Assembly: GCF_002252505.1 (NCBI RefSeq)
Contig: NZ_NNRL01000163.1
Location: 776,222 to 840,221, forward strand
Reading direction: 5' to 3'
DNA from: Brucella grignonensis
GTDB lineage: Bacteria > Pseudomonadota > Alphaproteobacteria > Rhizobiales > Rhizobiaceae
DNA length: 64,000 nt
The position numbers and the translations under genes were made by a program. Below are positions 25,401 to 34,076 of this stretch, one piece after another (within the stretch, counting starts at the first letter, position 1; every line of letters starts with the position of its first letter). The notes under the pieces are model-generated. The model had not been told where the DNA came from and ran no database searches. It saw only the letters and a list, made by a program, of their open reading frames with translations.

Positions 25401-26236
25401 TCGCGGCTTACGCGTCACCATCCGACGATGGTTTTGCCGAACGCAGCTTGATCGGCGAGCGCACCGTGATGGGGGAACTGACAAGGCCGCTTAAGGGAGC
25501 ACCGAGCGGACGTTTGATCGACGGGAATGCGATAGAGCTTGTACTTTACTCAGGTGAATTGGGATCAAAGCCACTTGTTCAGATACTGAACGGGGCCAAC
25601 ACGGCATTTCTAAAATCCCCCAATGGAGAATGGGAAGTTTTTCAGTTTCTCGAAGCAGAAGAGATTGGACAAAACCGCTGGCGATTGAGCAGGCTTTTAC
25701 GCGGTCAGCTTGGTACGGAAACAGCAAGCCTCATTGAGAAGCCAGTCGGGACCCCGTTTGTATTGCTTGACGGTGGGGTGCAGGACATTGGTCTGCTAGC
25801 TTCCGAAATCGGGCTTGAGCTGAACTGGCGCATAGGGGCGGCAGGCAAATCGTTCTCGGATGAGTTCTTCGATACCGTGAAGGCAGTCGGCGGCTTGCAA
25901 GCCCTGAAACCTCTCAGCCCGGTCCATCTCAAGGCCAAACAACTCAGTAATGGTGATTTGTCGGCTCACTGGATCAGGCGCGGAAGGCTCGATGCTGATA
26001 GCTGGATGGGTGAGGATATTCCGCTGGCTGAAGAACGTGAAGCCTATCAGGTGGAAGTCTGGCAGTCCGATGCAATTGTGCGCAGTGCCCAGGTGCAAAC
26101 TACGTCCTGGATCTATTCGAATTCAGAACGTCTTGCTGAACTCGACACAAAGGGATTCCAGATTCGCGTCGCGATGGTGAGTGCAAAAACTGGAGCTGGT
26201 GATTTCGCCACGCTCGATATTTCAAATATTTTGTGA
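22430..26236 (+). CDS. GTA megatron / host-specificity tail protein (g15)
   Basis: A 1268-residue protein, the largest in the cluster and equivalent to RcGTA g15, which forms the baseplate and tail-tip fibre and likely determines receptor binding. The N-terminus is Gly/Ala-rich and hydrophobic (AVGAAVGGIFGPVGAAIGAG). A beta-rich tail-3 type domain comes next, then a TIM-barrel-like glycoside hydrolase domain at about 430-740 with ITYGADWTEYFGYQ and IWFTELGCPAVDKG. The C-terminal third resembles the Rcc01698-type domain with receptor-binding parts. Length is in the usual range (about 1250-1300). The intact frame is good evidence against decay. Confidence 0.93.
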   Translation: MATIVLQAVGAAVGGIFGPVGAAIGAGLGAMGGYAIDTAIINSTRHMEGARLNGGRVATAEEGAALPFVYGTARLSGTLIWATRFEEKKTTERQGGKGGPKVTSYSYFGNAAYAVAEGEIAGIRRVWADGQELDLTDIDMRIYHGTQQQQPDPLIEAKQGTGNAPAYRGTAYVVFERIPLDVYGNRLPQFQFEVMRPVGKVARDIRAVALIPGSTEFGLSPSPVSDRPFPGESRTLNRNAKRGRSDWAVAMDELQMLCPNLRHVAIVLPWFGNDLRADACSIRPGVTHQSTFSSSQTWKVENVTRANAHLISTSGDGAAYGGTPSDQSVIDAIRDAKARGLKVTLYPFIMMDVPAGNQLPSPYGGVGQSVYPWRGRITCHPAIDVAGSPDKTVEAGSQVSAFVNGTWGYRRFLNHCTNLAVQAGSVDAFLLGSELRGLTSIRDSRENFPFVTYLCALATEMRVKLGQSCRITYGADWTEYFGYQAQDGTGDLFFNLDPLWSHPAVDAVGIDNYMPLADWRDSDFDGENPDRFEGPYDLNGLTASIETGEGFDWYYASSEDRVARVRTPISDGLAGKPWVYRYKDIRAWWSNLHYNRIDGAEVARPTAWLPQSKPIWFTELGCPAVDKGPNQPNVFPDPKSSENATPYFSNGSRADIGMDRFLRAHFKHWPENNPVSSVYGSPMLDMDRIYMWSWDTRPFSEFPLKGDVWGDTPNWRLGHWLNGRVSGVSLDELIAAILADFELPEADCTAADGHLTGFVISEPSTARGVLEPLMNVFGVHGFEQAGRFVFRSIARAAPALDVAHMLVEPQDGEALNSVLEDQGDLPSVAELYCNDPLRDFQVVGASVRRDTGQGTESLSLSGSMETGQATALAESWMARRYAERRTASFSLPWSEAALHVGDRIRLDILGGGRNYVVTALEDGEVRAVKAVALAPNVMFADKGETPKFPPGKPVSDMKPIFHLIDLPLWPSAEDPAGQFRVACHAKPWRGVAAYASPSDDGFAERSLIGERTVMGELTRPLKGAPSGRLIDGNAIELVLYSGELGSKPLVQILNGANTAFLKSPNGEWEVFQFLEAEEIGQNRWRLSRLLRGQLGTETASLIEKPVGTPFVLLDGGVQDIGLLASEIGLELNWRIGAAGKSFSDEFFDTVKAVGGLQALKPLSPVHLKAKQLSNGDLSAHWIRRGRLDADSWMGEDIPLAEEREAYQVEVWQSDAIVRSAQVQTTSWIYSNSERLAELDTKGFQIRVAMVSAKTGAGDFATLDISNIL

Positions 26237-26255
26237 AAATCAGAAAGGAAATTTA

Positions 26256-26462
26256 ATGGCTGAAGATAAGCCTTGGTATCTTTCTCGCACTGTTTGGGCA
26301 GGATTGGTCGCTCTGTTTTTATCATTGGCGGGCGCTTTTGGCCTTATCAGTGATACGATCGATCAGGGCGCTTTAACTGATATATTGCTGCAACTCGCGA
26401 CAGGCATCGCTGGCCTTATTGCTGTTTTTGGTCGCATAGGGGCAACTTCGCGCATTTCATAA
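26256..26462 (+). CDS. Holin-like small membrane protein at the end of the GTA cluster
   Basis: A 68-residue protein with two hydrophobic segments: residues 9-29 (TVWAGLVALFLSLAGAFGL) and about 41-60 (LLQLATGIAGLIAVFGRIGA), joined by a short acidic linker. The pattern PWYLSRTVW...G..A..G.....D is seen in many phage holin-type proteins. ATG 26256 has AAGGA upstream and lies 19 bases after g15, so it is probably co-transcribed. RcGTA uses a holin elsewhere in the genome, so one attached to the structural cluster would be notable. Alternatively it is a small envelope protein without lysis function. Confidence 0.6.
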   Translation: MAEDKPWYLSRTVWAGLVALFLSLAGAFGLISDTIDQGALTDILLQLATGIAGLIAVFGRIGATSRIS

Positions 26463-26676
26463 TTTCACAAAGCGTGATAGCAAAGTTTTGAAAAGTGGCA
26501 TAGTTCCGGAATGTTGACGGATGTTCCGGATAATATTATGCATAAAAACAATAGTTTAGAATGGCGCCAATCGGGGTTTTCTGGTTGGGGCTGTTTTACA
26601 GGCCCAAATTCCTTTGTGTCTATAAGCAGGGTGATCGTTCATGCATCGTTCAGCTGAAAGGCGCTATATAAGGGAC

Positions 26677-26976
26677 ATGATGAAACAGAACCCTGCTCTC
26701 AAAATTTTCGCGCTTCTGGCCGTTAGCATTGGTCTGTTGCCGGTTGATGCCGGTGCCTTGCCAATTACAATGCCCCAGAAGTCTAATCTTCGGGTTGCTG
26801 CTGCTGGCGATTGTGCGGCGGTGGGCGAACAAGTGGCTGCCTCACAGGGTGGTCAGTTGGCCAAGGCAACGCCGACCACACAGAATGGCCGCCCCATGTG
26901 TGTGGTCGTGGTACTTGTACCCGGACGCGATGGCGAACGCCCGCGCCGTGTAGAAGTCGCCGTCCCCGCACAGTAG
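26677..26976 (+). CDS. feuN: FeuN-like small periplasmic protein
   Basis: A 99-residue secreted protein with a clear signal peptide (basic start MMKQNPALK, hydrophobic core FALLAVSIGLLP, likely cleavage near VDAGA-LP). The mature part is about 70 residues with two cysteines (in AAAGDCAAVGEQV and RPMCVVVVL) that could form a disulfide. It lies directly upstream of feuP and feuQ. In Sinorhizobium meliloti the small periplasmic FeuN is encoded here and restrains FeuQ signalling. The assignment rests on size, export signal and position, not on a sequence match I could verify. Start may also be ATG 26680 or 26641. Confidence 0.6.
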   Translation: MMKQNPALKIFALLAVSIGLLPVDAGALPITMPQKSNLRVAAAGDCAAVGEQVAASQGGQLAKATPTTQNGRPMCVVVVLVPGRDGERPRRVEVAVPAQ

Positions 26977-26999
26977 ACTGATTCCAGTTAATATTGGAT

Positions 27000-27036
27000 C
27001 GTTGAAACCGCTTAGCACTTTTGCTGGAAATGCTTT
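27000..27036. repeat. Half-type intergenic palindrome before feuP
   Basis: CGTTGAAACCGCTTAGCAC followed by TTTTGCTGGAAATGC, the reverse of the left half seen at 52192. It sits in the short gap between feuN-like and feuP. Confidence 0.6.
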
Positions 27037-27063
27037 AATGCGTCGCCGCGAGGAGCCTCAAAC

Positions 27064-27753
27064 TTGCGTATCCTGATCGTTGAAGACGACAAGGACCTGA
27101 ACAGGCAGCTCTCGGATGCGATGGTTGCCACGGGCTATGTTGTCGATAGTGCTTTTGATGGCGAAGAAGGCCATCATCTGGGCGATACTGAACCTTACGA
27201 TGCTGTGATCCTCGATATTGGCCTTCCGCAGATGGATGGCATCAGTGTTGTTGAACGCTGGCGCCGCAGTGGCCGGACCATGCCGGTTCTGATGCTAACG
27301 GCGCGGGATCGCTGGAGTGATAAGGTTGCCGGTATTGATGCGGGTGCTGACGATTATGTCGCCAAGCCTTTTCATATCGAAGAGGTCCTTGCTCGATTGC
27401 GCGCATTGATCCGTCGCGCCGCTGGCCATGCGTCATCTGAACTGGTCTGTGGTTCTCTGCACCTTGATACAAAGACGTCGAAAGCCAGTGTCGACGGCGT
27501 TGCGTTGAAACTGACATCCCACGAATATCGCCTGCTTTCTTATCTCATGCATCATATGGACGAGGTTGTTTCGCGGACGGAGCTGGTTGAGCATCTCTAT
27601 GATCAGGACTTTGACCGTGATTCCAACACGATCGAAGTTTTCGTTGGTCGTTTGCGCAAAAAGATGGGCGTCGATCTGATCGAAACTGTGCGCGGCATGG
27701 GCTATCGCATCCGTTCGGACGGGCAAGATGATACGAGAGGGAACGGGAACTGA
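27064..27753 (+). CDS. feuP: FeuP response regulator (OmpR/PhoB family)
   Basis: A 229-residue OmpR-type regulator with receiver domain (phospho-acceptor Asp51 in VILDIGLPQMDG, Lys100 in YVAKPFHIEEV) and a C-terminal winged helix (about 130-225) ending TVRGMGYRIR. It controls envelope and osmoadaptation genes, including beta-glucan export in rhizobia. The start is TTG with GAGGAG a few bases upstream. Its neighbours, a small secreted gene upstream and a sensor kinase downstream, match the feuNPQ locus. Gene symbol is assigned by that context and family. Confidence 0.82.
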   Translation: MRILIVEDDKDLNRQLSDAMVATGYVVDSAFDGEEGHHLGDTEPYDAVILDIGLPQMDGISVVERWRRSGRTMPVLMLTARDRWSDKVAGIDAGADDYVAKPFHIEEVLARLRALIRRAAGHASSELVCGSLHLDTKTSKASVDGVALKLTSHEYRLLSYLMHHMDEVVSRTELVEHLYDQDFDRDSNTIEVFVGRLRKKMGVDLIETVRGMGYRIRSDGQDDTRGNGN

Positions 27754-27776
27754 AGCTTTTTAGCGTTTTTCCCCCG

Positions 27777-29138
27777 TTGCGTTCACTAGCGATACGCGTT
27801 GTCACCCTTTCGACGCTCTGGGTCATTTTAGCGCTCGTCGTTGTGGCAACGCTTATCAGCACACTTTATGGCGATGCTGCACGCAACAATTTCGAGCGGC
27901 TTCTGACTGCGCATTTGTTCAGTCTTGTAGGTGCTGTCAGCATATCGCCGGACGGCACTCTGCAAGGCCGTCCCGAGCTTGGCGAGCTGCGCTATTCCAG
28001 TCCGCTTTCCGGTTGGTATTGGTCTGTTGATCCCGTTTCTTCAAACATCAATGGCAAGTTGCAATCGCTATCTCTGGTAGGGCGTATTGTGCCTGAGATA
28101 CCGATAAATCAAGCACCGTTCGATAGTTCCTTTATGCGCAGCTATACGCTCCCGGGCTTGAATGGTGAGGAACTCTACATTGTAGAAACCGAAGTCGTTC
28201 TTGATAATGACAACCGCGTTGCGCGTTTCCGCGTGATGGGAAACCTGAGTGAAGTCATGAGTGAAATATCAGACTTCCGCAGTAAGCTTGCTCTTTATCT
28301 GGCGATTTTCGGGCTTGGCAGTGTCTTCATCAATGCTGGCATTATTCTCTTCGGCCTGCGTCCGCTTGATAAAGTACGGCAGGCACTGGCTGATATTCGC
28401 GAAGGACGGTCAGTAAAACTTGGTACGTCGCTGCCACTGGAAATCGCACCACTGGCAAATGAGATGAATGCGCTTATCGAAAACAACCGCCGTATCGTTG
28501 AGCGATCGCGAACGCAGGTTGGCAATCTTGCCCATTCTTTGAAAACACCGTTGTCTGTGTTGACAAATGAAGCGCGGGCCATGGGTGGCGAACAGGGACG
28601 GGTCGTTCTGGAGCAAAGCGAAGCCATGCAGGTCCAGATTCAACACTATCTGCAGCGCGCCCGCATCGCGGCTCAACGAGACAGCGTCGTATTCAGAACT
28701 CAGGTCACTCCAGTGCTTGAGCGGATGGAACGGGTGACGGCAAAGCTTAATCCTGCTTTCAAAATCACATTCAGAAATGTGTTGCCGGGTGCAATTTTTG
28801 CTGGCGAAAAAGAAGACTTGGAAGAAATTGTCGGTAATCTGCTGGAGAACGCGGGCAAATGGGGGCGCAGACAGATTGAGATCATTTTGCGACCGGCCGC
28901 TGATGCGCAACGGCAGTTTGAGATTTTGATAGAGGATGACGGTCCGGGCCTTGCTCCTGACAAGATCGAACAAGCACTGAAACGTGGCAACCGTGTCGAT
29001 GAGACCAAGCCGGGTACGGGGCTTGGATTGGCAATCGTTCAGGACACCGTGCGGGAATATGGTGGCACCTTGCATTTGGGCAAAAGCAACTGGGGCGGAC
29101 TACAGGTGCGCGTTGTGTTGCCGCTGACTGAAGATTGA
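27777..29138 (+). CDS. feuQ: FeuQ sensor histidine kinase
   Basis: A 453-residue PhoQ-like sensor: membrane segment at about 8-30, a periplasmic domain of about 140 residues, a second segment at 172-194, HAMP, then HisKA with phospho-acceptor His253 in NLAHSLKTPLSVL and a HATPase with LLENAGKWG, EDDGPGLAPDK and GTGLGLAIV. It phosphorylates FeuP in response to periplasmic conditions and is restrained by FeuN in S. meliloti. TTG 27777 has no ribosome-binding site. A CTG at 27750, 7 bases after AGAGGGA and overlapping the feuP stop, would add nine residues and is a plausible real start. Confidence 0.82.
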   Translation: MRSLAIRVVTLSTLWVILALVVVATLISTLYGDAARNNFERLLTAHLFSLVGAVSISPDGTLQGRPELGELRYSSPLSGWYWSVDPVSSNINGKLQSLSLVGRIVPEIPINQAPFDSSFMRSYTLPGLNGEELYIVETEVVLDNDNRVARFRVMGNLSEVMSEISDFRSKLALYLAIFGLGSVFINAGIILFGLRPLDKVRQALADIREGRSVKLGTSLPLEIAPLANEMNALIENNRRIVERSRTQVGNLAHSLKTPLSVLTNEARAMGGEQGRVVLEQSEAMQVQIQHYLQRARIAAQRDSVVFRTQVTPVLERMERVTAKLNPAFKITFRNVLPGAIFAGEKEDLEEIVGNLLENAGKWGRRQIEIILRPAADAQRQFEILIEDDGPGLAPDKIEQALKRGNRVDETKPGTGLGLAIVQDTVREYGGTLHLGKSNWGGLQVRVVLPLTED

Positions 29139-29234
29139 TAGTTGTTTTTGCCACGGGGCGAAGTAGAAGGTTAGACTTATTAGCTGCATCCTACGATAGT
29201 ATGCATGCTCATTTTTTATGAAGGCCGGTTTGTT

Positions 29235-29681
29235 ATGATGATGGTATCAAGGTTTTCCGCTCCTTTTCTGGTCGCTTCGATGGCGTTCATGCTTGCTGCC
29301 TGTGGAACATCCGGTGGTGGAAAAGGTTTGGGACTGACTTCGCTTGGTGGGTCGTCTTCATCGGCAGAAACGCGTCCAAATTTGCTGGCGCCACTCGGGA
29401 ACGGGCTTTTAGGCAGTTCGGCAGGACAGTTGACCGCAGGTGATCGCAAGAAGGCACTCGAAGCAGAATATCGTGCGCTTGAATATTCGCCCGCTGGGAA
29501 AGTCGTTTCATGGAGTGGCAGTGGATCGACATCTGGTGATGTAACAGCTGCACAGCCTTATCAGGTCGGTTCCCAGAACTGTCGGCAATATACCCATACT
29601 TTTACCATTGCAGATTCAATGCAAACTGCGCGCGGTACTGCATGCCGTAACGCGGATGGAAGCTGGACGCCACTGAACTGA
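29235..29681 (+). CDS. Surface-antigen-like lipoprotein (RT0821/Lpp0805 family)
   Basis: A 148-residue lipoprotein. The signal peptide MMMVSRFSAPFLVASMAFML ends in a lipobox LAAC, with Cys23 as the lipid-modified residue, so it is exported and anchored in a membrane. The mature part has a Gly/Ser-rich linker and a C-terminal domain of the RT0821/Lpp0805 17-kDa antigen type: DRKKALEAEYRALEYSPAG, QPYQVGSQNCRQYTHTF and ARGTACRNADGSW. ATG 29235 is chosen from three consecutive ATGs. It lies between feuQ and the ccm operon and is likely single. Some members of the family are immunogenic outer-membrane lipoproteins. Confidence 0.78.
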   Translation: MMMVSRFSAPFLVASMAFMLAACGTSGGGKGLGLTSLGGSSSSAETRPNLLAPLGNGLLGSSAGQLTAGDRKKALEAEYRALEYSPAGKVVSWSGSGSTSGDVTAAQPYQVGSQNCRQYTHTFTIADSMQTARGTACRNADGSWTPLN

Positions 29682-29772
29682 TCGCTGCAGGCCTTTGCGG
29701 CGAATTGCCCTAGTCTGCAACTTCCGGCAGGTTAGTGTTGGTTTTTCCCTCGGCTGAGATTAAGTCTCAGCC

Positions 29773-30906
29773 ATGGAATTCTGGTTGACTGCCGCACTGC
29801 TGACTCTTGCAGCTACATTGACTGTTTTGTTGCCGCTGACACGGAACAAGCAGGAATTTTTGCCCCCTGAAAAGAACGATCTGGAAGTGTATCGCGACCA
29901 GTTGCGCGAGGTTGAGGCCGACGCTGCGCGCGGCATGATCGACACTCCCAGTGCTGAACAGGCTCGTATCGAAATTTCCCGTCGTATCCTGAATGCCGAA
30001 AAGGCCAGCACGGAATCAGCAGCCACTATACAGAAAGCTCGATCCGGTCGGGTGCTGGCTCTCGCAGCCGTACTGGCTGTTCCTTTGATCGCCTGGGGCA
30101 TCTATCCGCTTTTCGGGGCTCCTGACACACCGGCGATGCCATTGGCGGCACGCTTGGCAAATAGTCCGCAGAACAGCTCTGTTGATGAACTCGTTGCTCG
30201 CGCCGAAGCGCATCTTGCGCAAAATCCCGGTGATGCACGTGGTTGGGATGTATTAGCGCCAATTTATCTGCGGATAGGTCGCGGTGCTGATGCAGTCAAC
30301 GCCTATCGTTCAGCAATTCGTCTTGAAGGTGAAAATTTCCAACGAATTCTTGGTCTTGGTGAAGCATTGATCGGAGTATCCGGCGGACCGATCACTGCCG
30401 AGGCGGAAGGTTTGTTTGAAAAAGCGGCTACGCTTGAGCCTGATGACATCCGGCCACAATATTATCTTGCGCAAGGCGAGATGCAGGATGGCAATGCTGA
30501 AGGCGCAGTAAAGAGATTGCAGACCTTCCTCGATAAAGCCCCGAAAGATGCGCCTTGGCGCGCACAGGTTGAACAGACCATCGCGCGTATTCGCGGAAGT
30601 GCCCCGCAGCCTCCTACGAGCGGCCCTACAACCGAGGATGTAGATGCTGCAGCTTCCATGAGTCCTGAGGACCGTCAGGCCATGGTTGAAGGCATGGTTC
30701 AACGTTTGGACGAAAGTCTTCGCGAAAATGGCGGGGATATCGATGGCTGGAAGCGCCTTGTGCGCTCCTATATGATCCTTAATCGCCGAGATGATGCACT
30801 TGATGCGCTAAAACGTGGAGTTGCGGCGCTGGATGGTGAAAAACGGGCTGAGCTGACAGGCTTTGCCGCAGGATTGGGTTTGGAAGCAGGGAGCGCAACA
30901 CAATGA
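29773..30906 (+). CDS. ccmI: Cytochrome c maturation protein CcmI (CycH)
   Basis: A 377-residue c-type cytochrome biogenesis protein that holds apocytochrome c for heme ligation by CcmFH. Residues 4-22 are one membrane segment, then a cytoplasmic leucine-zipper-like region ([19 protein letters not shown]), a second segment near 93-110, and a periplasmic TPR domain with [28 protein letters not shown]. The C-terminal DUF-like part is Glu-rich. It begins the ccmIEFH operon and overlaps ccmE by ATGA. CcmABCD are not in this window, as expected in rhizobia and Brucella, where they are encoded elsewhere. Confidence 0.9.
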   Translation: MEFWLTAALLTLAATLTVLLPLTRNKQEFLPPEKNDLEVYRDQLREVEADAARGMIDTPSAEQARIEISRRILNAEKASTESAATIQKARSGRVLALAAVLAVPLIAWGIYPLFGAPDTPAMPLAARLANSPQNSSVDELVARAEAHLAQNPGDARGWDVLAPIYLRIGRGADAVNAYRSAIRLEGENFQRILGLGEALIGVSGGPITAEAEGLFEKAATLEPDDIRPQYYLAQGEMQDGNAEGAVKRLQTFLDKAPKDAPWRAQVEQTIARIRGSAPQPPTSGPTTEDVDAAASMSPEDRQAMVEGMVQRLDESLRENGGDIDGWKRLVRSYMILNRRDDALDALKRGVAALDGEKRAELTGFAAGLGLEAGSATQ

Positions 30907-31400
30907 GTGCGACTGCAGAAAGCAATGGACGCAATACGAAGCCAAAGGGCAGTTTAGCTCGTACAGTCAGCCAGAGAAAGCGCAAGCGCCTGATGTTGAT
31001 TGGTGGTGCTCTGGCCGTTCTCGCTGTCGCGGTTGGCCTCATGCTTATGGCTTTTAATCAGGACATTCGATTTTTCCGAACACCGGCCGATTTGACTGAA
31101 CAGGAAATCACTTCGGGTGCCCGGTTCCGTTTGGGTGGCCTTGTTGAAGAAGGCTCTGTGGTGCGTGAGGGCAGTGAATTACGCTTTACCGTCACCGACA
31201 CAATCAAAACGGTCAAAGTCGTCTTCGAAGGGATTGCTCCAGATCTTTTCCGTGAGGGCCAAGGGGTTGTCGCGGAAGGCCGCTTCGGTTCTGATGGCGT
31301 GTTTCGGGCCGATAATGTGCTCGCCAAACACGATGAAAATTATGTTCCGAAAGACCTCGCCGACAGTCTGAAGAAAAAGGGCGTTTGGGAAGGTCAATGA
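30903..31400 (+). CDS. ccmE: Heme chaperone CcmE (CycJ)
   Basis: A 165-residue periplasmic heme chaperone tethered by one segment (residues 30-50, [19 protein letters not shown]). It binds heme covalently and delivers it to CcmF. The heme-ligating His143 and Tyr147 are in [12 protein letters not shown]. The OB-fold core has [14 protein letters not shown] and [19 protein letters not shown]. Start overlaps ccmI by ATGA. A basic N-terminal tail precedes the anchor. It is followed by ccmF after 43 bases. Confidence 0.95.
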   Translation: MSATAESNGRNTKPKGSLARTVSQRKRKRLMLIGGALAVLAVAVGLMLMAFNQDIRFFRTPADLTEQEITSGARFRLGGLVEEGSVVREGSELRFTVTDTIKTVKVVFEGIAPDLFREGQGVVAEGRFGSDGVFRADNVLAKHDENYVPKDLADSLKKKGVWEGQ

Positions 31401-31443
31401 TGCGTATCGGGCCAGTAATCGGAATTGGAACTGGAAAAAGCTT

Positions 31444-33435
31444 ATGAATGTCGAGATTGGTCATTTCGCGCTTGTTCTGGCACTGGCCCTCTCAGTGGTT
31501 CAGTCTGTTGCGCCCGTTGTAGGCGCACAGCGTAGAGATGTGCAGCTGATGGGCGTGGCAGTGCCAACGGCACTGGCCGTCTTTGCGCTGATTGCTTTCT
31601 CTTTCGTGGTGCTGACCTTGGCCTATGTCGTCTCTGATTTTTCGGTCCTCAACGTGGTCGAAAACTCTCATTCGCAAAAGCCGATGCTTTATAAAATTAC
31701 CGGCGTTTGGGGCAATCATGAAGGCTCCATGTTGCTGTGGGTGCTGATCCTCAGTTTCTTCAGTGCACTGGTTGCAGCCTTTTCCGGCAATCTGCCGGAA
31801 ACCCTGCGTGCGAATGTCCTTGGCGTTCAGGGCTGGATTGGAACCGCCTTTCTGGCCTTCATCATTTTCACATCCAATCCATTCACCCGTATCATTCCGG
31901 CACCGATAGAAGGTGGCGATCTGAACCCGATCCTTCAGGATATCGGCCTCGCGATCCATCCACCGCTGCTCTATCTTGGTTATGTCGGCTTTTCGGTATG
32001 CTTTTCCTTTGCCGTAGCTGCCCTGATAGAAGGCCGTATTGATGCGGCATGGGCGCGTTGGGTTCGCCCTTGGGCGCTGGTCGCCTGGATGTTCCTGACC
32101 GGCGGTATCGCAATGGGCTCTTACTGGGCCTATTACGAACTCGGCTGGGGGGGATGGTGGTTCTGGGATCCGGTCGAAAATGCGTCCTTCATGCCATGGC
32201 TTGTCGGAACGGCGCTGCTGCATTCGGCAATTGTCATGGAAAAGCGCTCGGCCCTCAAAATCTGGACCGTGTTGCTTGCAATTTTGGCCTTTTCTCTATC
32301 GCTGCTAGGAACTTTCCTTGTGCGCTCCGGTGTGCTGACCTCAGTGCATAGTTTCGCCACCGATCCGGGGCGGGGTCTTTTTATTCTCGCTATTCTCGCC
32401 ATCTTTATCGGTGGTTCGCTGTCGCTTTTTGCTCTGCGTGTTCAGAGCTTGTCTTCGGGCGGGCTTTTTCAACCGATTTCGCGCGAAGGCGCTCTGGTCT
32501 TCAACAATCTCTTCCTCACAACTGCCGCTGCAACCGTTCTTATCGGCACGCTCTATCCGCTGTTGCTGGAAGTGTTGACTGGCGACAAGATTTCGGTCGG
32601 CGCTCCCTTCTTCAACATGACCTTCGGGCCATTGATGATCCCACTGCTGTTCGCTGTGCCTTTCGGTCCGCTGCTCGCCTGGAAGCGCGGGGACCTGTAC
32701 GGCGTTGCGCAACGGCTGATGATGGCATTCGCATTGTCACTCATTACGGTCGGTATCGTGATTTGGCGCAGCGAGGCCCACTCAGTTCTTGCGGCTCTCG
32801 GCATTGGTCTTGCTGTATGGCTGATCCTCGGCAGCTTGACTGATCTCTGGTTGAAGGCCGGTATTGGCAAGGTTTCCGCGAGCAAAGCATTTTCGCGCTT
32901 TATAGGATTGCCACGTTCAGTATTCGGAACAGCTCTTGCGCATATTGGCTTAGGTGTGACTCTGCTCGGTATTATAAGTGTCACGACGTATGGTACAGAA
33001 AATGTATTGTTAATGCGCCCTGGTGACACGATGAAGGTCGCGAATTATTCGCTGCGCTTTGAAGGACTGCGACCTTTGACCGGTTCGAACTTCACTGAGA
33101 ATCGCGGCACGTTTACGCTGCTAGATTCAGCAAATCGTGACCTGGGCCTGATCGAACCGTCCAAGAGGTTTTTCCCAGCCCGTCAGATGCCGACCACTGA
33201 ATCAGGTATTCGGACTCTATGGTTCAGTCAGATTTATGTGGCTTTGGGTGATGAGCCCGGCAATGGTTCCATTGTTGTGCGTGTTTGGTGGAAGCCAGAG
33301 GTCACACTGATCTGGTACGGTGCGCTGATCATGATGGTGGGGGCTATCTTCTCTCTCGCAGATCGTCGCCTGCGTGTTGGCGCTCCATCAAAGGCGCGCA
33401 AGTCCGCATCGAAGGAAGCGGAGGCAACAGCATGA
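31444..33435 (+). CDS. ccmF: Heme lyase subunit CcmF (CycK)
   Basis: A 663-residue polytopic protein of the cytochrome c heme lyase that takes heme from CcmE and, with CcmH, ligates it to CXXCH apocytochromes at the periplasmic side. The WWD domain is clear ([19 protein letters not shown]), as is [14 protein letters not shown] near residue 90 with a conserved His. Most of the rest is membrane helices with a periplasmic domain before the C-terminus. Its stop overlaps the ccmH start by ATGA. Confidence 0.95.
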   Translation: MNVEIGHFALVLALALSVVQSVAPVVGAQRRDVQLMGVAVPTALAVFALIAFSFVVLTLAYVVSDFSVLNVVENSHSQKPMLYKITGVWGNHEGSMLLWVLILSFFSALVAAFSGNLPETLRANVLGVQGWIGTAFLAFIIFTSNPFTRIIPAPIEGGDLNPILQDIGLAIHPPLLYLGYVGFSVCFSFAVAALIEGRIDAAWARWVRPWALVAWMFLTGGIAMGSYWAYYELGWGGWWFWDPVENASFMPWLVGTALLHSAIVMEKRSALKIWTVLLAILAFSLSLLGTFLVRSGVLTSVHSFATDPGRGLFILAILAIFIGGSLSLFALRVQSLSSGGLFQPISREGALVFNNLFLTTAAATVLIGTLYPLLLEVLTGDKISVGAPFFNMTFGPLMIPLLFAVPFGPLLAWKRGDLYGVAQRLMMAFALSLITVGIVIWRSEAHSVLAALGIGLAVWLILGSLTDLWLKAGIGKVSASKAFSRFIGLPRSVFGTALAHIGLGVTLLGIISVTTYGTENVLLMRPGDTMKVANYSLRFEGLRPLTGSNFTENRGTFTLLDSANRDLGLIEPSKRFFPARQMPTTESGIRTLWFSQIYVALGDEPGNGSIVVRVWWKPEVTLIWYGALIMMVGAIFSLADRRLRVGAPSKARKSASKEAEATA

Positions 33436-33908
33436 GGATATGCAAAAGTCTTTCCCTGCTTCTTCTCGGATTGTCGCTGGTCTTTAGCGGATCAGTCGCT
33501 CTGGCTGTCAATCCGGATGAGGTGCTTGCCGATCCTCAGCTTGAAAAGCGAGCAAGAGAGATATCTGCGGAACTTCGTTGCATGGTGTGTCAGAACGAAT
33601 CTATTGACGATTCCAATGCGGAACTGGCTCGCGACCTGCGTGTGCTCGTGCGTGAACGTCTAACCTCTGGCGATTCTGATAAGCAGGTGATGGACTTTGT
33701 CGTAGATCGTTATGGCGAGTTTGTTTTGCTTAAGCCTCGCTTCAATGCGCAGACAGCACTCCTTTGGGGTTTTCCGGTGCTGATTCTTTTGATTGGCGGA
33801 ATTGCTTTGGCCATTGCGTTCCGTCGGCGTAACACGGCAGCTGAAGTCCAGAAGCCGCTGTCGGAACGAGAAAAAGCAGAGCTTTCCAGGCTTCTCGACG
33901 ATAAGTAA
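33432..33908 (+). CDS. ccmH: Apocytochrome thioreductase CcmH (CycL)
   Basis: A 158-residue protein with signal peptide (residues 1-24) and the redox motif [15 protein letters not shown], which reduces the haem-binding cysteines of apocytochromes. After the three-helix domain comes one membrane segment (about 105-124, [20 protein letters not shown]) and a short cytoplasmic tail. It is the last gene of the operon. Homologue names differ: CycL in rhizobia, CcmH in Brucella. It is not the long E. coli form, whose second half is the CcmI domain here encoded separately. Confidence 0.95.
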   Translation: MRICKSLSLLLLGLSLVFSGSVALAVNPDEVLADPQLEKRAREISAELRCMVCQNESIDDSNAELARDLRVLVRERLTSGDSDKQVMDFVVDRYGEFVLLKPRFNAQTALLWGFPVLILLIGGIALAIAFRRRNTAAEVQKPLSEREKAELSRLLDDK

Positions 33909-34076
33909 GCCATTTTTCGATTCTGATTTTCTTCTCAAACCTTACAAAACTTTCATCTTCCGGAAATTGAGCGGTAAGGTAGCCCAAACTATCTTGAGCT
34001 CTATAAAGGATTACGGGACCAGATTTGCCTAGGTGGAAATTCTTGGTTCGGGATTGCTGCTCGTAAGGAGAGACAG

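Noticed and set aside
11851..26462. Active temperate prophage
   Set aside because: No integrase, repressor, replication or attachment site adjoins the structural genes; the recombinase at 62193 is 36 kb away, and the gene order is that of GTAs.
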